Positions 1 through 9,799 of a stretch of 64,000 bases of DNA are shown here, in pieces. Below the pieces are notes generated by a model, which was not told the DNA's origin, did not search any database, and saw only the letters and a program-made list of their open reading frames with translations. Position numbers and translations under genes: made by a program. Numbering within the stretch: the stretch's first letter is position 1; each line of letters starts with the position of its first letter. Source of the stretch: Verrucomicrobiia bacterium (GTDB lineage Bacteria; Verrucomicrobiota; Verrucomicrobiia; Limisphaerales; CAIMTB01); the NCBI GenBank assembly GCA_019634625.1, contig JAHCBA010000006.1, forward strand, positions 62,001 through 126,000, given 5' to 3'.

Positions 1-2
1 GC

Positions 3-107
3 CAACCCCCGGTTCGGCGGGCCCGCCCAGGATTCGGGGCGGGGGAGCAGTTCACCCCGGAAATGCTGTTGTTCGGCGGATTCCGAGGCAGCCTTGCGGG
101 CGGTTGA
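3..107 (+). CDS. possible 3' end of an upstream gene (partial)
   Basis: The frame is open from the window edge to a TGA at 105-107, 48 nt before the ROK kinase start. The last residues read like an ordinary C terminus (FTPEMLLFGGFRGSLAGG). With only 34 codons visible and high G+C, an open frame here could be chance. Nothing can be said about function. If real, it would be the upstream member of the ROK/isomerase operon. Confidence 0.25.
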   Translation, partial: QPPVRRARPGFGAGEQFTPEMLLFGGFRGSLAGG

Positions 108-155
108 CGCATCGGCTTGAGTCGATGCCTGGACCCTGTGAACCCGTCCCAACCC

Positions 156-1109
156 ATGACCGTGCTGGCTGCGGATCTGGGCGGCACCCGCATCAAGCTG
201 GGTGTCGTCCGGGACGGCGTGCTGCTCGCCCAGGGCAGTTGCCCGGCACGGGCCAGGAAGGGGTTGGCGCGCCAGTTGCCGGTTCTCCGATCGGCCTGGC
301 TGGACCTTCTGACCCAGGCCGGGGTCGGGATCGGGGATTGCGCCGGGATGGCACTGGCCTTTCCCAGTGTTGTCGAGCGCGGCACCGGCAGGATCCTCGA
401 TGCCTACGGCAAGTACCGCGATGCCCCGGGTCTCGATCTGGCGGGATGGGCGAAGGATGCCTTTGGGCTGCCGCTGGCGATCGAGAACGACGCCCGGATG
501 GCGCTGCTCGGCGAGTGGCGTCACGGTGCCGGTCGCGGCTGCGACAACGTGGTGATGGTCACCCTGGGGACGGGCATTGGAACCGCCGCCGTGTTGGAAG
601 GGCGCCTGATTCAAGGGTGCCATGGACAGGGGGGCATTCTTGGCGGGCACATGACGGTGCGGCATTACGGGGAGCGGTGCGTGTGCGGCAACCTGGGATG
701 CGCCGAAGCCGAGGCTTCGACCGTCGCCTTGTCGGGTCTGGCCGCGCGTTTGCCGTCGTTTGACTTCAGTCCGCTGCGGAAGGCGGCGACCTTGAACTAT
801 GCGATCGTGTTCAAGCTCGCCGCGGCCGGGGACCCGTGCGCTGTCGCCCTGCGCGACCACAGCCTTTGGGTCTGGGGTGCCATGGCAGTCAGTCTCATCC
901 ATGCCTACGACCCCGAACGGCTGATCCTGGGAGGGGGCATCATGGCGTCCGCGGACGTTGTGCTACCGGCGGTGTCGGACTTCGTGCGGCGCCATGCCCA
1001 CACGCCCTGGGGTCAGGTCCAGGTGATGCAGGGGCAGCTTGGAGACCGGGCAGCCCTCCTGGCTGCGGAGCCACTCGTGCGGGAACGGATTCGTCAAGGC
1101 GTCCCGTGA
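156..1109 (+). CDS. ROK family sugar kinase
   Basis: Cytoplasmic ATP-dependent hexose kinase of the ROK family, 317 aa, the usual length. Visible motifs: N-terminal phosphate-binding DLGGTRIK (7-14), catalytic Asp in ENDA (Asp112), a second Gly-rich phosphate loop TLGTGIG at about 138-144, and the ROK zinc site with His170 and CVCGNLGC (Cys175, 177, 182). The ATG at 156 is chosen because the family begins directly with the phosphate loop; an in-frame TTG at 117 would only add a non-conserved tail. The stop overlaps the GTG start of the downstream mannose-6-phosphate isomerase (GTGA at 1106-1109), so the two are translationally coupled. That partner suggests mannose or fructose as substrate, but glucose or another hexose is possible; ROK substrate cannot be read from the sequence. 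Confidence 0.92.
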   Translation: MTVLAADLGGTRIKLGVVRDGVLLAQGSCPARARKGLARQLPVLRSAWLDLLTQAGVGIGDCAGMALAFPSVVERGTGRILDAYGKYRDAPGLDLAGWAKDAFGLPLAIENDARMALLGEWRHGAGRGCDNVVMVTLGTGIGTAAVLEGRLIQGCHGQGGILGGHMTVRHYGERCVCGNLGCAEAEASTVALSGLAARLPSFDFSPLRKAATLNYAIVFKLAAAGDPCAVALRDHSLWVWGAMAVSLIHAYDPERLILGGGIMASADVVLPAVSDFVRRHAHTPWGQVQVMQGQLGDRAALLAAEPLVRERIRQGVP

Positions 1110-2884
1110 ACCCATTCGCGTATGACCTTCAACCAAGCCTGGCGGTGCCGGGCTCGGAAGGATCGTGCGTGACGGGCTGGGATGCCATTGCGGACCGGCT
1201 GGCCGTGGCGTTGGCCGGGAGGAGACGCGCTGCGGGAGGGCCGCGGGTGCTGGTGGTCGAAACCTACCCCGGGATCGAGGTCGAGGCCGTCGAGCGGGCG
1301 CTGGTCGGGCGGTTGCGTCCGGCGCGGGTGCTGCGGGCGGCGGAGGCAATGTGGCCTCCGGACCGGATCGATGCCCTGGTGGCGCCGTTCCTGGGCGGTG
1401 ACGATCCGGTGTTCGGGTTCATGAACGGCCTCCAACTGCCGGACTTCTTCGATCCGGAACGGCTCGCCCTCAGCCGGGACGCGATGCGCCGGGCTGGGAG
1501 CGGTATCATCCTTGCGATCGGGGTCGGGGCGTCGTGGCTCGCGGGCGGGGCGGGGGATCTGCTGGTGTACGCGGATCTGTCGCGGTGGGAGGCGCAGCGG
1601 CGGTTCCGTCGGGACGCCGCCAGCAATCTCGGGGTGGAGAACCGCACGGCGCCGGCCTCGCTCCAGTACAAGCGGGCCTTCTTCGTGGACTGGCGCGTCG
1701 CCGACCGTTGGAAGCGGCCGCTGCTGGCGGGCTGGGACTACGTCCTGGACACCCATGATCCCGCGGTGCCGAAGCTGGCGGACGGGGAGGCGGTCCGGGC
1801 GGGGCTGCGTTGGGCGGTGACACGACCGTTCCGGGTGGTGCCCTACTTCGATGCGGCGCCCTGGGGGGGGCAATGGATGCGGGAACGGTTCGGTCTCGAT
1901 CCGGCGGCGCCGAACTACGGCTGGGGTTTCGACGGGGTGCCGGAGGAGAACAGCCTGTACCTGGACCTTGGCGGAACGCGCATCGAGATCCCGGCACTGG
2001 ACCTGGTTTTCCACCAGCCGCGTGCGTTGCTGGGGGAGGCGGTGCATGCGCGTTTCGGGGATGAGTTTCCCATCCGCTTCGATTTCCTCGACACCCTGGG
2101 GGGTGGACCTCTGTCGCTTCAGGTCCATCCGCTGACCGAGTACATCCAGCGTCATTTCGGGATGCACTACACGCAGGACGAGAGCTACTACCTGCTCGAG
2201 GCCGGGCCGGAGGCGGGGGTGTATCTCGGGTTGCGGGAGGATGTGGACGCTGCGGCGATGGTGAGGGATCTGAGGGTGGCGCGGGAAGGTCGGGCACCGT
2301 TCCCGGCTCATCGACATGTCCAGTTCTGGCCGGCGCGGCGCCACGATCATTTCCTCATTCCGGCGGGCACGGTGCATGCCAGCGGGGCCCACGCGGTCGT
2401 CCTCGAAATCAGCGCCACGCCCTATCTCTTCACCTTCAAGATGTGGGACTGGGAGCGGCTCGGGCTCGACGGACGGCCGCGGCCGATCCACCTCGACCAC
2501 GCTCTCGCCAACATCGACTGGACGCGGACCGCCGGGTGGGTGGGGCGGCATCTGGTGAACGCGGTCACCCCAGTACGCGCCGGGCCGGGCTGGCGCGAGG
2601 AGCGCACCGGCCTGCACGAGCGGGAGTTCATCGAGACCCGGCGTCACTGGTTCACCGTGCCGGTGCCGCACCACACCCGCGGCGGAGTCCACGTGCTCAA
2701 TCTGGTCCAGGGCGAGGCCGCCTGGGTGGAGAGTCAGGACCACGCATTCGAGCCGTTTCTCGTCCGGTTCGCCGAAACCTTCATCGTCCCCGCCGCGGTC
2801 GGACCGTACCGGATTCGTCCCTTTGCACCCAACCCGTCCCGGGACCTCGCCACACTCCTAGCGAGCGTGCGAACGGGGCTTTAG
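1106..2884 (+). CDS. two-domain class I mannose-6-phosphate isomerase
   Basis: Interconverts mannose 6-phosphate and fructose 6-phosphate. 592 aa, longer than the 300-400 aa of single-domain bacterial enzymes. The C-terminal part (about 250-592) carries the type I PMI metal-site motifs: QVHP (Gln339, His341), an acidic DESYY segment about 20 residues on, and the late His in AGTVHA (His424). The N-terminal part (about 30-240) contains VLVVETYPG and resembles the extra nucleoside-kinase-like domain I recall in long PMI proteins of Bacteroidetes and Verrucomicrobia; I see no intact P-loop in it. The GTG start at 1106 overlaps the ROK kinase stop, giving a kinase-isomerase operon that would feed mannose into glycolysis. 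The longer in-frame extension upstream lies inside the kinase gene and is not used. Confidence 0.88.
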   Translation: MNPFAYDLQPSLAVPGSEGSCVTGWDAIADRLAVALAGRRRAAGGPRVLVVETYPGIEVEAVERALVGRLRPARVLRAAEAMWPPDRIDALVAPFLGGDDPVFGFMNGLQLPDFFDPERLALSRDAMRRAGSGIILAIGVGASWLAGGAGDLLVYADLSRWEAQRRFRRDAASNLGVENRTAPASLQYKRAFFVDWRVADRWKRPLLAGWDYVLDTHDPAVPKLADGEAVRAGLRWAVTRPFRVVPYFDAAPWGGQWMRERFGLDPAAPNYGWGFDGVPEENSLYLDLGGTRIEIPALDLVFHQPRALLGEAVHARFGDEFPIRFDFLDTLGGGPLSLQVHPLTEYIQRHFGMHYTQDESYYLLEAGPEAGVYLGLREDVDAAAMVRDLRVAREGRAPFPAHRHVQFWPARRHDHFLIPAGTVHASGAHAVVLEISATPYLFTFKMWDWERLGLDGRPRPIHLDHALANIDWTRTAGWVGRHLVNAVTPVRAGPGWREERTGLHEREFIETRRHWFTVPVPHHTRGGVHVLNLVQGEAAWVESQDHAFEPFLVRFAETFIVPAAVGPYRIRPFAPNPSRDLATLLASVRTGL

Positions 2885-2969
2885 ACCCGTGGAGGGTCAC
2901 GATGAAGGGCATCCCATGGCGCGGTGCCCTGCCTTCCTTCAGACCCATCCCGACCGGTGGCGCGGCGCG

Positions 2970-5900
2970 TCACTGCACGCGGAAGAATCGTGCGGGGGCC
3001 GAGCAGTCCAGGGGCACCGTGAGAAGGTTTGGAAGGTCCTCTCCCACGAATGTGTCCACGACATCCCAGCGCACGAGGTCGGGCGAGGCTTCCAGTCGAT
3101 ACGGGGTATCGCGAAATCCCTCGAACCGCATCGCCATGTGACCTTCGGTGTCCAGGGATGCGCTGACCAGCCGGCCGCCCGCCGGAATCCAGCGGAAACT
3201 CCAAACGAACGACTGAACGTGGTCGGGTGCATCGAAGGCGATCGAATACCCGGTGTCGGATTCCAGGTCGTGGTGGTCGCCATGGGGCGACGGTGCAACC
3301 CGGACCAGGGTGTCCACCGACCCGCCCCGATAGATGCCGACCGGGGTGTCGGGGTGTCCGCGCTCGATAAACAGGCGGCCCGCCAGGGTCGGGTGGAAGG
3401 CCCACCAAACGGAGCGGTGGGGCATGCCGAGTCCATGATCGGGTTCGCCCTCCTCGGCGGAGGCATCGCGGGGATCGACCTCGAAGGACCCCTGGTAGCC
3501 CGTTATGGGAAGGCGGGAGGCGAATGTGTCGTTGGCCGGTCGTGCGCGGATGGCGACCCGCACCGGGAGGGAATGGAGGGTCGTCCCGGAGGCGTCGGTG
3601 CAGGCGGCACGCAGCAGGGCCGTGCCCGTTTCCGTTGGGGTCCACTCGATGCTCCAGGGTTCCGACGCCCGCGTGGCCAGCGTCCGGTCGCCGAGGTGGA
3701 ACGAGACGCTGACGATCCCGCTGGCGCCGGGGTTGCAGACCGCCTGGATGACCAGGGGATCACCGATCCATTGCGTGCCGCCTTCAGGCGCGACGATGCG
3801 GACTTCGGGAGGTGCAACGTCCGGAGCCACCCGGGTCGTTTCAACCCGGGACACGAACGGCGTCGCATTGCCGGCAACGATGCGGACCCCGCGGAATGCG
3901 AGCAGCGTGGGTTCGGTCGGCGCGGTCAGGCGACAGGAGACCCGAAGGGACTCGGCGGCGGGCAGTGCAAGCGTCCAACGCACCGTTCGATCCTGAATCG
4001 ATCCGCCGCCATCCGCCGCGACGAATGAAACCCCGTCGGGCAGAGGAAGCAGAATCTCGGCAGCGGCGGGGCCGAGGCCGGCGACGCGATGTGCCAGCAG
4101 TTCGACTTCGAACTCGGCGCCGGGCGCGACGGACTGCGGGACCATCGGGGCCAGCTCGAAGTCCCCGTGCGGATCGGCCCAACGCGCGATCCCGAAGGAA
4201 GAGGAGTCGCCAGCCTGGATGAAGCTGCCTCCGATGTACGCGGCGCCGCGCCACCATGCCAGGGCGGTGGGAATGGTCGGCCAGACCCCGGACCCCATGC
4301 GTTGCCATTGGCCGGCTTCCAGATACGCGACACGGGTGGCCTCGGAAGGTTGGGCGATGAAATCACCCGCCAGGAACACCCGTCCGCGACCGTCCGTCGC
4401 AATGGCGTTGACCACGCTGAATGGCATCTCGATCAGGCGTGAACCGACGGCGGACCAGGCGTGACCGTTCCACATGGCCACTCCCGAAGCCTCGATATCG
4501 CCGATCCGGGTGAACCGGCCTCCGAGGAACAGTCGCTCCCCGTCGTGGTGCAGTGTCAGGACGCCGGATCGGATGCCGTCGGCGAGGACGGTCCACTCGA
4601 AACCGTTCCAGCGGAAGACGGCGCCAAGGCGGTTGGTTGGCGGGGTGTCGGGACGGAAGCCCGCCGCAAAGAGTTGGTGTCCATCGACGGCCAGGGATTG
4701 GACGGTCAGGTCGGGGGCGAGGCCGGGCGAACTCCAGCTCCGGCCATTCCACACGGCGACCCCAAACGGAGCGCCGGCGGCGATCAGGCGATCGCCCTGC
4801 CAGGCAAGAGCGGACACCGGCCCGGGCAATCCTTCGCCGAGGGGTTGCCAGGATGCCCCGTCCCAATGCGCGACATGATTGGCGGTCAGGTCCCGGATCC
4901 GGCTGAAACGGCCGCCGATGGCGTGGTGAGGACCGGCGTTGGCGACGGCCAGGATCTCCGCCGTGACCCCGGAGCGAGGGATGCCGAGACCCGACCCGAG
5001 TTCGCCCCAGGTGGTGCCGTTCCAGGCGGCGACGCAGTTCCACAGGGAAGCACCATCCGGGTAGAACCGTCCGCCCACGAGAAGCGACTCCGGGGTCGCC
5101 ACCACGGCGGGAATGCCGGGGGCCTCCGGACCGCTGTAGCCCAGCCCTTGGAACACGCTCCCGGTTTCGCGCACCAGCGCCACGGTGCGACGTCCGCCGC
5201 AAAAGGCGTTGGTGCTGAAACCGAGCCCCATTAGATCATCCCCGGCCCGGACCATCGACGTGAACTGGGCGTAGGAGTGTCCGGTCCAGGGCCGCCAGCG
5301 GGTGCCGTTCCATGAAGCCAGACCGGAGGCGGCAAGGTCACCCGCGACCCGGAAGGTGCCCGCAGCCACAAGTTCGCCCTCGAAGGCATGGAGCGCCGTT
5401 GCGGTCGCCACGCCCGGTCCGATCCCGTCGCCCAGAGCGTGCCATCGCACGCCGTCCCACCGCGCGATGTTCTGCACCGGAGTGTCCCCGGCGAGCGTGA
5501 AGCGTCCCGCAACGAACAGTTCGGTCCCAAGGGCGCGGAGGACGCTGACAAAGTGCGCGGGTTCGGCAGGGCCCAGGCCCCCGCCCTCGAACGGTTGCCA
5601 GTCGTGCCCATCCCATCGCAGGAGGCCTCCGGGGCCCGCCGGGTCCGAGGCGTCGCCCGCGGCAATGAGGTCGCCGCCATAGGTCGCCAGCGCCAGGATC
5701 GGAAAGGGGACACCCGTGCCGACCGGGGACCACGCTTCGCCATCCCAGGAGGCGATATTCCGCACGGCGTGACCCCCTGCCCGCTGCAACGTCCCGCCCA
5801 CGTACAGCCGCCCCTTGTGCTCGATGAGGCAGGCCGGCGTGCCCTCGATGCCGTCCCCAAGACCGGACCACACCCCGTTGCTCCAGCGGAGGAGGTTGCG

Positions 5901-6281
5901 GACGGGAATCCCATCCCCCTGCCAGGTCATGGTCCCTGCCAAATACACCGACTCGCGGTACTCCAGGACGTCTCGAAAGACGGTCGCCGGCAGGGACGGG
6001 AACGACAGTCCATGGGCCACTGGTGCCCAACCCGTTTCGGGTCGCCATCGGAGGATCGTGTGCTGGGCCCGGTCGGGACCCGGCGCGACCAGCAGGCGAC
6101 CGCCGGCAAGGACACTTCCATCCGGCAGTTCGCGCAGGACATGGACCTCCCCGAGGCCGCGGGAGAATCGGGAGTCCCAGGCTCCGTTGCCGGGGTCTGC
6201 AAACGGCTCCTGGGCCAGGGAAAGCGGAAGATGAAGGACGATCGAACCTGCAATCCAGCACACCGAATAAGCGGACGACAT
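2970..6281 (-). CDS. large exported beta-propeller (kelch-like) repeat protein
   Basis: 1103 aa. The start at 6281 gives a signal peptide ending near LSLAQ; 13 further in-frame codons upstream would spoil it. Residues about 40-740 are many copies of a roughly 50-residue repeat built on LRWDG.xWxxLGxGI and VGGxFxxAG, typical of exported propeller proteins. They are followed by an Ig-like domain (starting near VRIVAPEGG), a domain starting near NDTFASRLPITG, and a C-terminal module with YRLEASPDLVRW ending in ARFFRVQ. Similar Trp/FFR modules occur in other exported proteins of this window. No catalytic site is visible, so a surface or matrix adhesin-like role is inference. It converges with the isomerase gene and is divergent from the mannosidase across 170 nt, which must hold both promoters. 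Confidence 0.82.
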   Translation of the reverse strand: MSSAYSVCWIAGSIVLHLPLSLAQEPFADPGNGAWDSRFSRGLGEVHVLRELPDGSVLAGGRLLVAPGPDRAQHTILRWRPETGWAPVAHGLSFPSLPATVFRDVLEYRESVYLAGTMTWQGDGIPVRNLLRWSNGVWSGLGDGIEGTPACLIEHKGRLYVGGTLQRAGGHAVRNIASWDGEAWSPVGTGVPFPILALATYGGDLIAAGDASDPAGPGGLLRWDGHDWQPFEGGGLGPAEPAHFVSVLRALGTELFVAGRFTLAGDTPVQNIARWDGVRWHALGDGIGPGVATATALHAFEGELVAAGTFRVAGDLAASGLASWNGTRWRPWTGHSYAQFTSMVRAGDDLMGLGFSTNAFCGGRRTVALVRETGSVFQGLGYSGPEAPGIPAVVATPESLLVGGRFYPDGASLWNCVAAWNGTTWGELGSGLGIPRSGVTAEILAVANAGPHHAIGGRFSRIRDLTANHVAHWDGASWQPLGEGLPGPVSALAWQGDRLIAAGAPFGVAVWNGRSWSSPGLAPDLTVQSLAVDGHQLFAAGFRPDTPPTNRLGAVFRWNGFEWTVLADGIRSGVLTLHHDGERLFLGGRFTRIGDIEASGVAMWNGHAWSAVGSRLIEMPFSVVNAIATDGRGRVFLAGDFIAQPSEATRVAYLEAGQWQRMGSGVWPTIPTALAWWRGAAYIGGSFIQAGDSSSFGIARWADPHGDFELAPMVPQSVAPGAEFEVELLAHRVAGLGPAAAEILLPLPDGVSFVAADGGGSIQDRTVRWTLALPAAESLRVSCRLTAPTEPTLLAFRGVRIVAGNATPFVSRVETTRVAPDVAPPEVRIVAPEGGTQWIGDPLVIQAVCNPGASGIVSVSFHLGDRTLATRASEPWSIEWTPTETGTALLRAACTDASGTTLHSLPVRVAIRARPANDTFASRLPITGYQGSFEVDPRDASAEEGEPDHGLGMPHRSVWWAFHPTLAGRLFIERGHPDTPVGIYRGGSVDTLVRVAPSPHGDHHDLESDTGYSIAFDAPDHVQSFVWSFRWIPAGGRLVSASLDTEGHMAMRFEGFRDTPYRLEASPDLVRWDVVDTFVGEDLPNLLTVPLDCSAPARFFRVQ

Positions 6282-6451
6282 AAAATGGATAAGAAGCGGC
6301 GCACAGTCCCACAGGCACACGCGCTGTCAAGAGGTCGCCTGGCGGGTTGTCGGGCGTCCCGCCGTGTCCCTGGCCGGTCCGCAGCAGGTCGCCCCAAAAA
6401 CGGTGCCGGTGGGGGTTCCCTTGGGCAGCGTTCGCCCAACCGAGAACGCTC

Positions 6452-9400
6452 ATGAACCGCATCCGCTGCCTCGCCGCTCTGTTGTCCCTCGGACCCGTCA
6501 TGGCCTTCGGAGCGCCGTACACGCGATGGGTGCCGCTGCCGCCCCCGGCCATTATCGAGGCGGCCGAGGACTATCCCGGCGGCAACCACCGGGTCGCCCA
6601 CCTGCTCGATGGCGATCCCCGCACCGAATACTCGTCCAGCTCCTCGGGCACCAACACCTTCGTCGTGTTCGACTTCGGCGTGACGGTGCGGCTGGCCGGA
6701 TTCCGGCACCAGGACCGTAACGATCCGGCGACGGTGGCGGCCTCCGAACTGGTGTTTCTCGATGCCGCCGGGAGATCCGTGGGCCGGGCGTCCGTCACCC
6801 ATGTCAACCAGCGCGGTGGCGTCACCTTCCATGCCCTGGAACGGCCCGTCGAAGCGCGCCGGGTGCGATGGCAGGTGCGGGAACTGGGACCGCACCGGTA
6901 CGGCACGGTCGGGGGCGCGGAGGTGGCCTTCTTCGCGGCGGGCGACACGGTGCCGTGGCCCGACGCCCTGGCCCTCGAGGCCCGCGCCCTGCCCCGGGCC
7001 GAGAAGACCCCCGACGGGCTGCGCCAGCCGTTGCGCGTGCGTCTCGAATCGCCCTATGTCGAACCCATCGACGTCACCCTCCGCGTGGGGGAACTCGACG
7101 CGAGGCCGTGGTCCCTCAAGGCCGGGCTTCAGTCGCTGGATCTTCCCATCCCGGCCGGCGAGCGCGAACGCGTCATCCCGATCACGGTGACCGGGGCCGG
7201 CGGCCGGGTGCTGGTGGCGAAGGAGATCGTCGTGCCGCCCCTGCCGCGTCTGACCGTGTACATCCTGCCGCATTCCCACACGGACATCGGGTACACGGAG
7301 ATCCAGACGGACATCGAGGAGAAGCAGGTGAACAACCTGGTGGCGGCGATGGCGGCGGCGCGGCGGACGGCGGACTACCCGGAAGGCGCACGCTTCGTGT
7401 GGAACGTCGAGGTGCTGTGGGCCGCGGATCTCTATCTCCGCCGTCTGGACGCGCCTCAACGCGAGGCCTTCTTCGAGGCGGTGCGGCGCGGCGAGGTGGC
7501 CCTGTGCGGCATGTATCTCAACGAACTCACCGGCCTCTGCCGCCCCGAGGAACTGGTCCGGCTGTTTCGTCAGGCCACCCGGCTTCGGGAGCAGACCGGG
7601 GTTCCTCTGGACACGGTGATGATCAGCGACGTTCCCGGGCTCACCTGGGGCACCGTCACCGCCATGGCCGGCGCCGGGCTCAGGTACCTGTCCACCGCGC
7701 CGAACTACTTCGATCGCATCGGCAACATCCTCGTCGAGTGGGAGAACCGGCCCTTCTGGTGGCGCGGGCCCGACGGCCATTCGCGGGTGCTGGTCTGGAT
7801 TCCGTTCTGGGGCTACGCCATGTCCCATCGCTACGGGAGCATGTCGCTGCCCCTGGTCGAGGATTTCCAGGAGGGCCTGGCACGCCGCGACTATCCCTAC
7901 GAGATCGCCTACGTCCGCTGGGCGGGTCATGGCGACAATGCCGTGCCCGACCCCGCCATCTGCGACTTCGTCCGCGACTGGTCCGAACGCTACGCCTGGC
8001 CGCGATTCATCATTTCCTCGGCCCGGGACGCCTTCGTCGCCTTCGAGGAACGGTATGGCGACCGGCTGCCGGAGGTGGCGGGCGACTGGACGCCATACTG
8101 GGAGGACGGGGCGGGATCGTCGTCGCTGGAGACCGCGATGAACCGGGCCAGTTCCGACCGGGTGATCCAGGCGGAGGCCCTGTGGTCGATGCTGGCGCCG
8201 CAACGGTATCCGGCGGAGGCGTTCGAGGACGCCTGGAGACAGGTCCTGCTCTACTCGGAACACACCTGGGGCGCCTGGTGCAGCATCAGCGAACCGAACC
8301 GTCGCGAGACCCTCGAACAGTGGTCCATCAAGCACGGCTACGCCGCCGCCGCCGATGCGCAGTCCCGTGACCTGCTCCAGCGCGCCCTGGCCCTCGGGCC
8401 CGGCGGCGGGGAGATCCAGGCCGTCGATCTGTTCAACACCACCTCCTGGCCGCGCACCGAGCTGGTCATTCTGCCCCGCGACTTCTGCGAAGGCCGGGAC
8501 CGGGTCCTGGACGAACGCGGTCGCCCGGTGCCCTCGCAACGCCTGGCCAACGGCGAACTGGCCCTCCTCGCCCGTGACCTCCCGCCGCTGGCCGCACGTC
8601 GTTACCGGGTCGAACGCGGCGCGCCGCACCCGGCGGAAGGATTGTCCTGGGGCGAGACCTGGCTGCAGAACGAGTCGCTGCGTGTCGCCCTCGATCCGGT
8701 CACCGGCGCCATCGCCGAACTCCGTCGGCGGGGTCACGACGGCAACCTGGTCGATGCCTCGTCCGGACACGCCCTGAACGATTATCTCTACTTCACCGGC
8801 GACGATCCGGCCGCCGCCCGGCGCAATGGTCCGGTTCGGATCCGGATGCACGAACGCGGTCCGCTGATCGCGTCGTTGCGGGTCACCTCAGAGGCACCCG
8901 GCACGCACCGGCTCGAACGTGAGATCCGGCTGGTTGCCGGACAGGATCACGCGACGCTGGTGAACCTGGTGGACAAGCAGCGCCTGGTGGCGGCGAGCTA
9001 CCACGCCCGCGAAGGCAAGGAGAGCGTCAACTTTGCCTTCCCCTTCGCCGTTCCCAACGGCCAGGTCCGGATCGAAGTCCCGTTCGGCGTGGTCCGACCC
9101 GATCTCGACCAGATCCCGAGCGCCTGCAAGAACTGGTTTACGGCGGGCCGCTGGGCCGATGTCTCGAATGACCGGTTCGGGGTCACCTGGATCACCCTGG
9201 ACGCGCCGCTGGTGCAGGTCGGAGGACTGACCGCCACGCTGCTGAACTCGCAGACCGATCCCAAGGTGTGGCAGCGCGAGGTCGGGCCGACCCAGCGGCT
9301 CTATTCGTGGGCGATGAACAATCATTGGGGCACCAACTACCGCGCCTATCAGGAGGGGCCCGTGACCTTCCGGTACGTCCTGCGCCCCCACGGCGGCTAC

Positions 9401-9799
9401 GATCCCGCCGCAGCCTCCCGCCTCGCCATCGCCCAGTCCCAACCCATCCTGCCCGTCCGCGCCCGCGGACCCGCGCCCGATGCCAGCCCCCTCCTACGCC
9501 TGTCCAGCGAGGAGGTCCTCGTCACCGGCCTCAAGCCCTCCGACGACGGCCGCGCCTGGATCGTCCGCCTCTGGGGCGCGGGCGGACGGGACACCGCCGT
9601 GCGGCTCGACTGGCGGGACCCGGCGCCCGTGCGGGTGGGGTGGAGCGACACCGGCGAGACGGCCGGGCGCGAGGTCACGGGACCGGTCACCGTTCCCGCC
9701 TGGGGGCTGGTGACCCTGCGAGCCGAACGCCCACCCGGAAGCGATCGGCTGTCCGCCTCGGCGGGGACGGGGTCCGGACGGGAGAGCGCCCATGACTGA
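6452..9799 (+). CDS. exported GH38-type alpha-mannosidase
   Basis: 1115 aa glycoside hydrolase. Starting at ATG 6452 gives a signal peptide (RCLAALLSLG to MAFGA). Residues about 25-170 look like a discoidin/F5-8C-type carbohydrate-binding domain. The GH38 catalytic domain starts near 265 with the zinc motif HSHTDIGY (His274, His276, Asp278); ISDVPG with Asp393 is the best candidate for the nucleophile, and a middle three-helix and large beta-sandwich region follow (about 600-1060). Expected reaction: release of mannose from alpha-mannosides outside the cytoplasm. The gene overlaps the downstream sugar porter by 8 nt (9792-9799), arguing for co-expression of hydrolysis and uptake. Members of this clan with other specificity exist, so the exact glycoside is uncertain. 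Confidence 0.85.
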   Translation: MNRIRCLAALLSLGPVMAFGAPYTRWVPLPPPAIIEAAEDYPGGNHRVAHLLDGDPRTEYSSSSSGTNTFVVFDFGVTVRLAGFRHQDRNDPATVAASELVFLDAAGRSVGRASVTHVNQRGGVTFHALERPVEARRVRWQVRELGPHRYGTVGGAEVAFFAAGDTVPWPDALALEARALPRAEKTPDGLRQPLRVRLESPYVEPIDVTLRVGELDARPWSLKAGLQSLDLPIPAGERERVIPITVTGAGGRVLVAKEIVVPPLPRLTVYILPHSHTDIGYTEIQTDIEEKQVNNLVAAMAAARRTADYPEGARFVWNVEVLWAADLYLRRLDAPQREAFFEAVRRGEVALCGMYLNELTGLCRPEELVRLFRQATRLREQTGVPLDTVMISDVPGLTWGTVTAMAGAGLRYLSTAPNYFDRIGNILVEWENRPFWWRGPDGHSRVLVWIPFWGYAMSHRYGSMSLPLVEDFQEGLARRDYPYEIAYVRWAGHGDNAVPDPAICDFVRDWSERYAWPRFIISSARDAFVAFEERYGDRLPEVAGDWTPYWEDGAGSSSLETAMNRASSDRVIQAEALWSMLAPQRYPAEAFEDAWRQVLLYSEHTWGAWCSISEPNRRETLEQWSIKHGYAAAADAQSRDLLQRALALGPGGGEIQAVDLFNTTSWPRTELVILPRDFCEGRDRVLDERGRPVPSQRLANGELALLARDLPPLAARRYRVERGAPHPAEGLSWGETWLQNESLRVALDPVTGAIAELRRRGHDGNLVDASSGHALNDYLYFTGDDPAAARRNGPVRIRMHERGPLIASLRVTSEAPGTHRLEREIRLVAGQDHATLVNLVDKQRLVAASYHAREGKESVNFAFPFAVPNGQVRIEVPFGVVRPDLDQIPSACKNWFTAGRWADVSNDRFGVTWITLDAPLVQVGGLTATLLNSQTDPKVWQREVGPTQRLYSWAMNNHWGTNYRAYQEGPVTFRYVLRPHGGYDPAAASRLAIAQSQPILPVRARGPAPDASPLLRLSSEEVLVTGLKPSDDGRAWIVRLWGAGGRDTAVRLDWRDPAPVRVGWSDTGETAGREVTGPVTVPAWGLVTLRAERPPGSDRLSASAGTGSGRESAHD

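Noticed and set aside
2884-2898. Terminator hairpin after the isomerase gene (GACCC/GGGTC)
   Set aside because: The stem is only 5 bp with no T tract, too weak to report as a terminator.
5927-8851. Long minus-strand open frame of 974 codons opposite the GH38-type gene
   Set aside because: Composition is Arg/Gly/Pro-rich without domains and it is antisense to the clear mannosidase, so it is a shadow.
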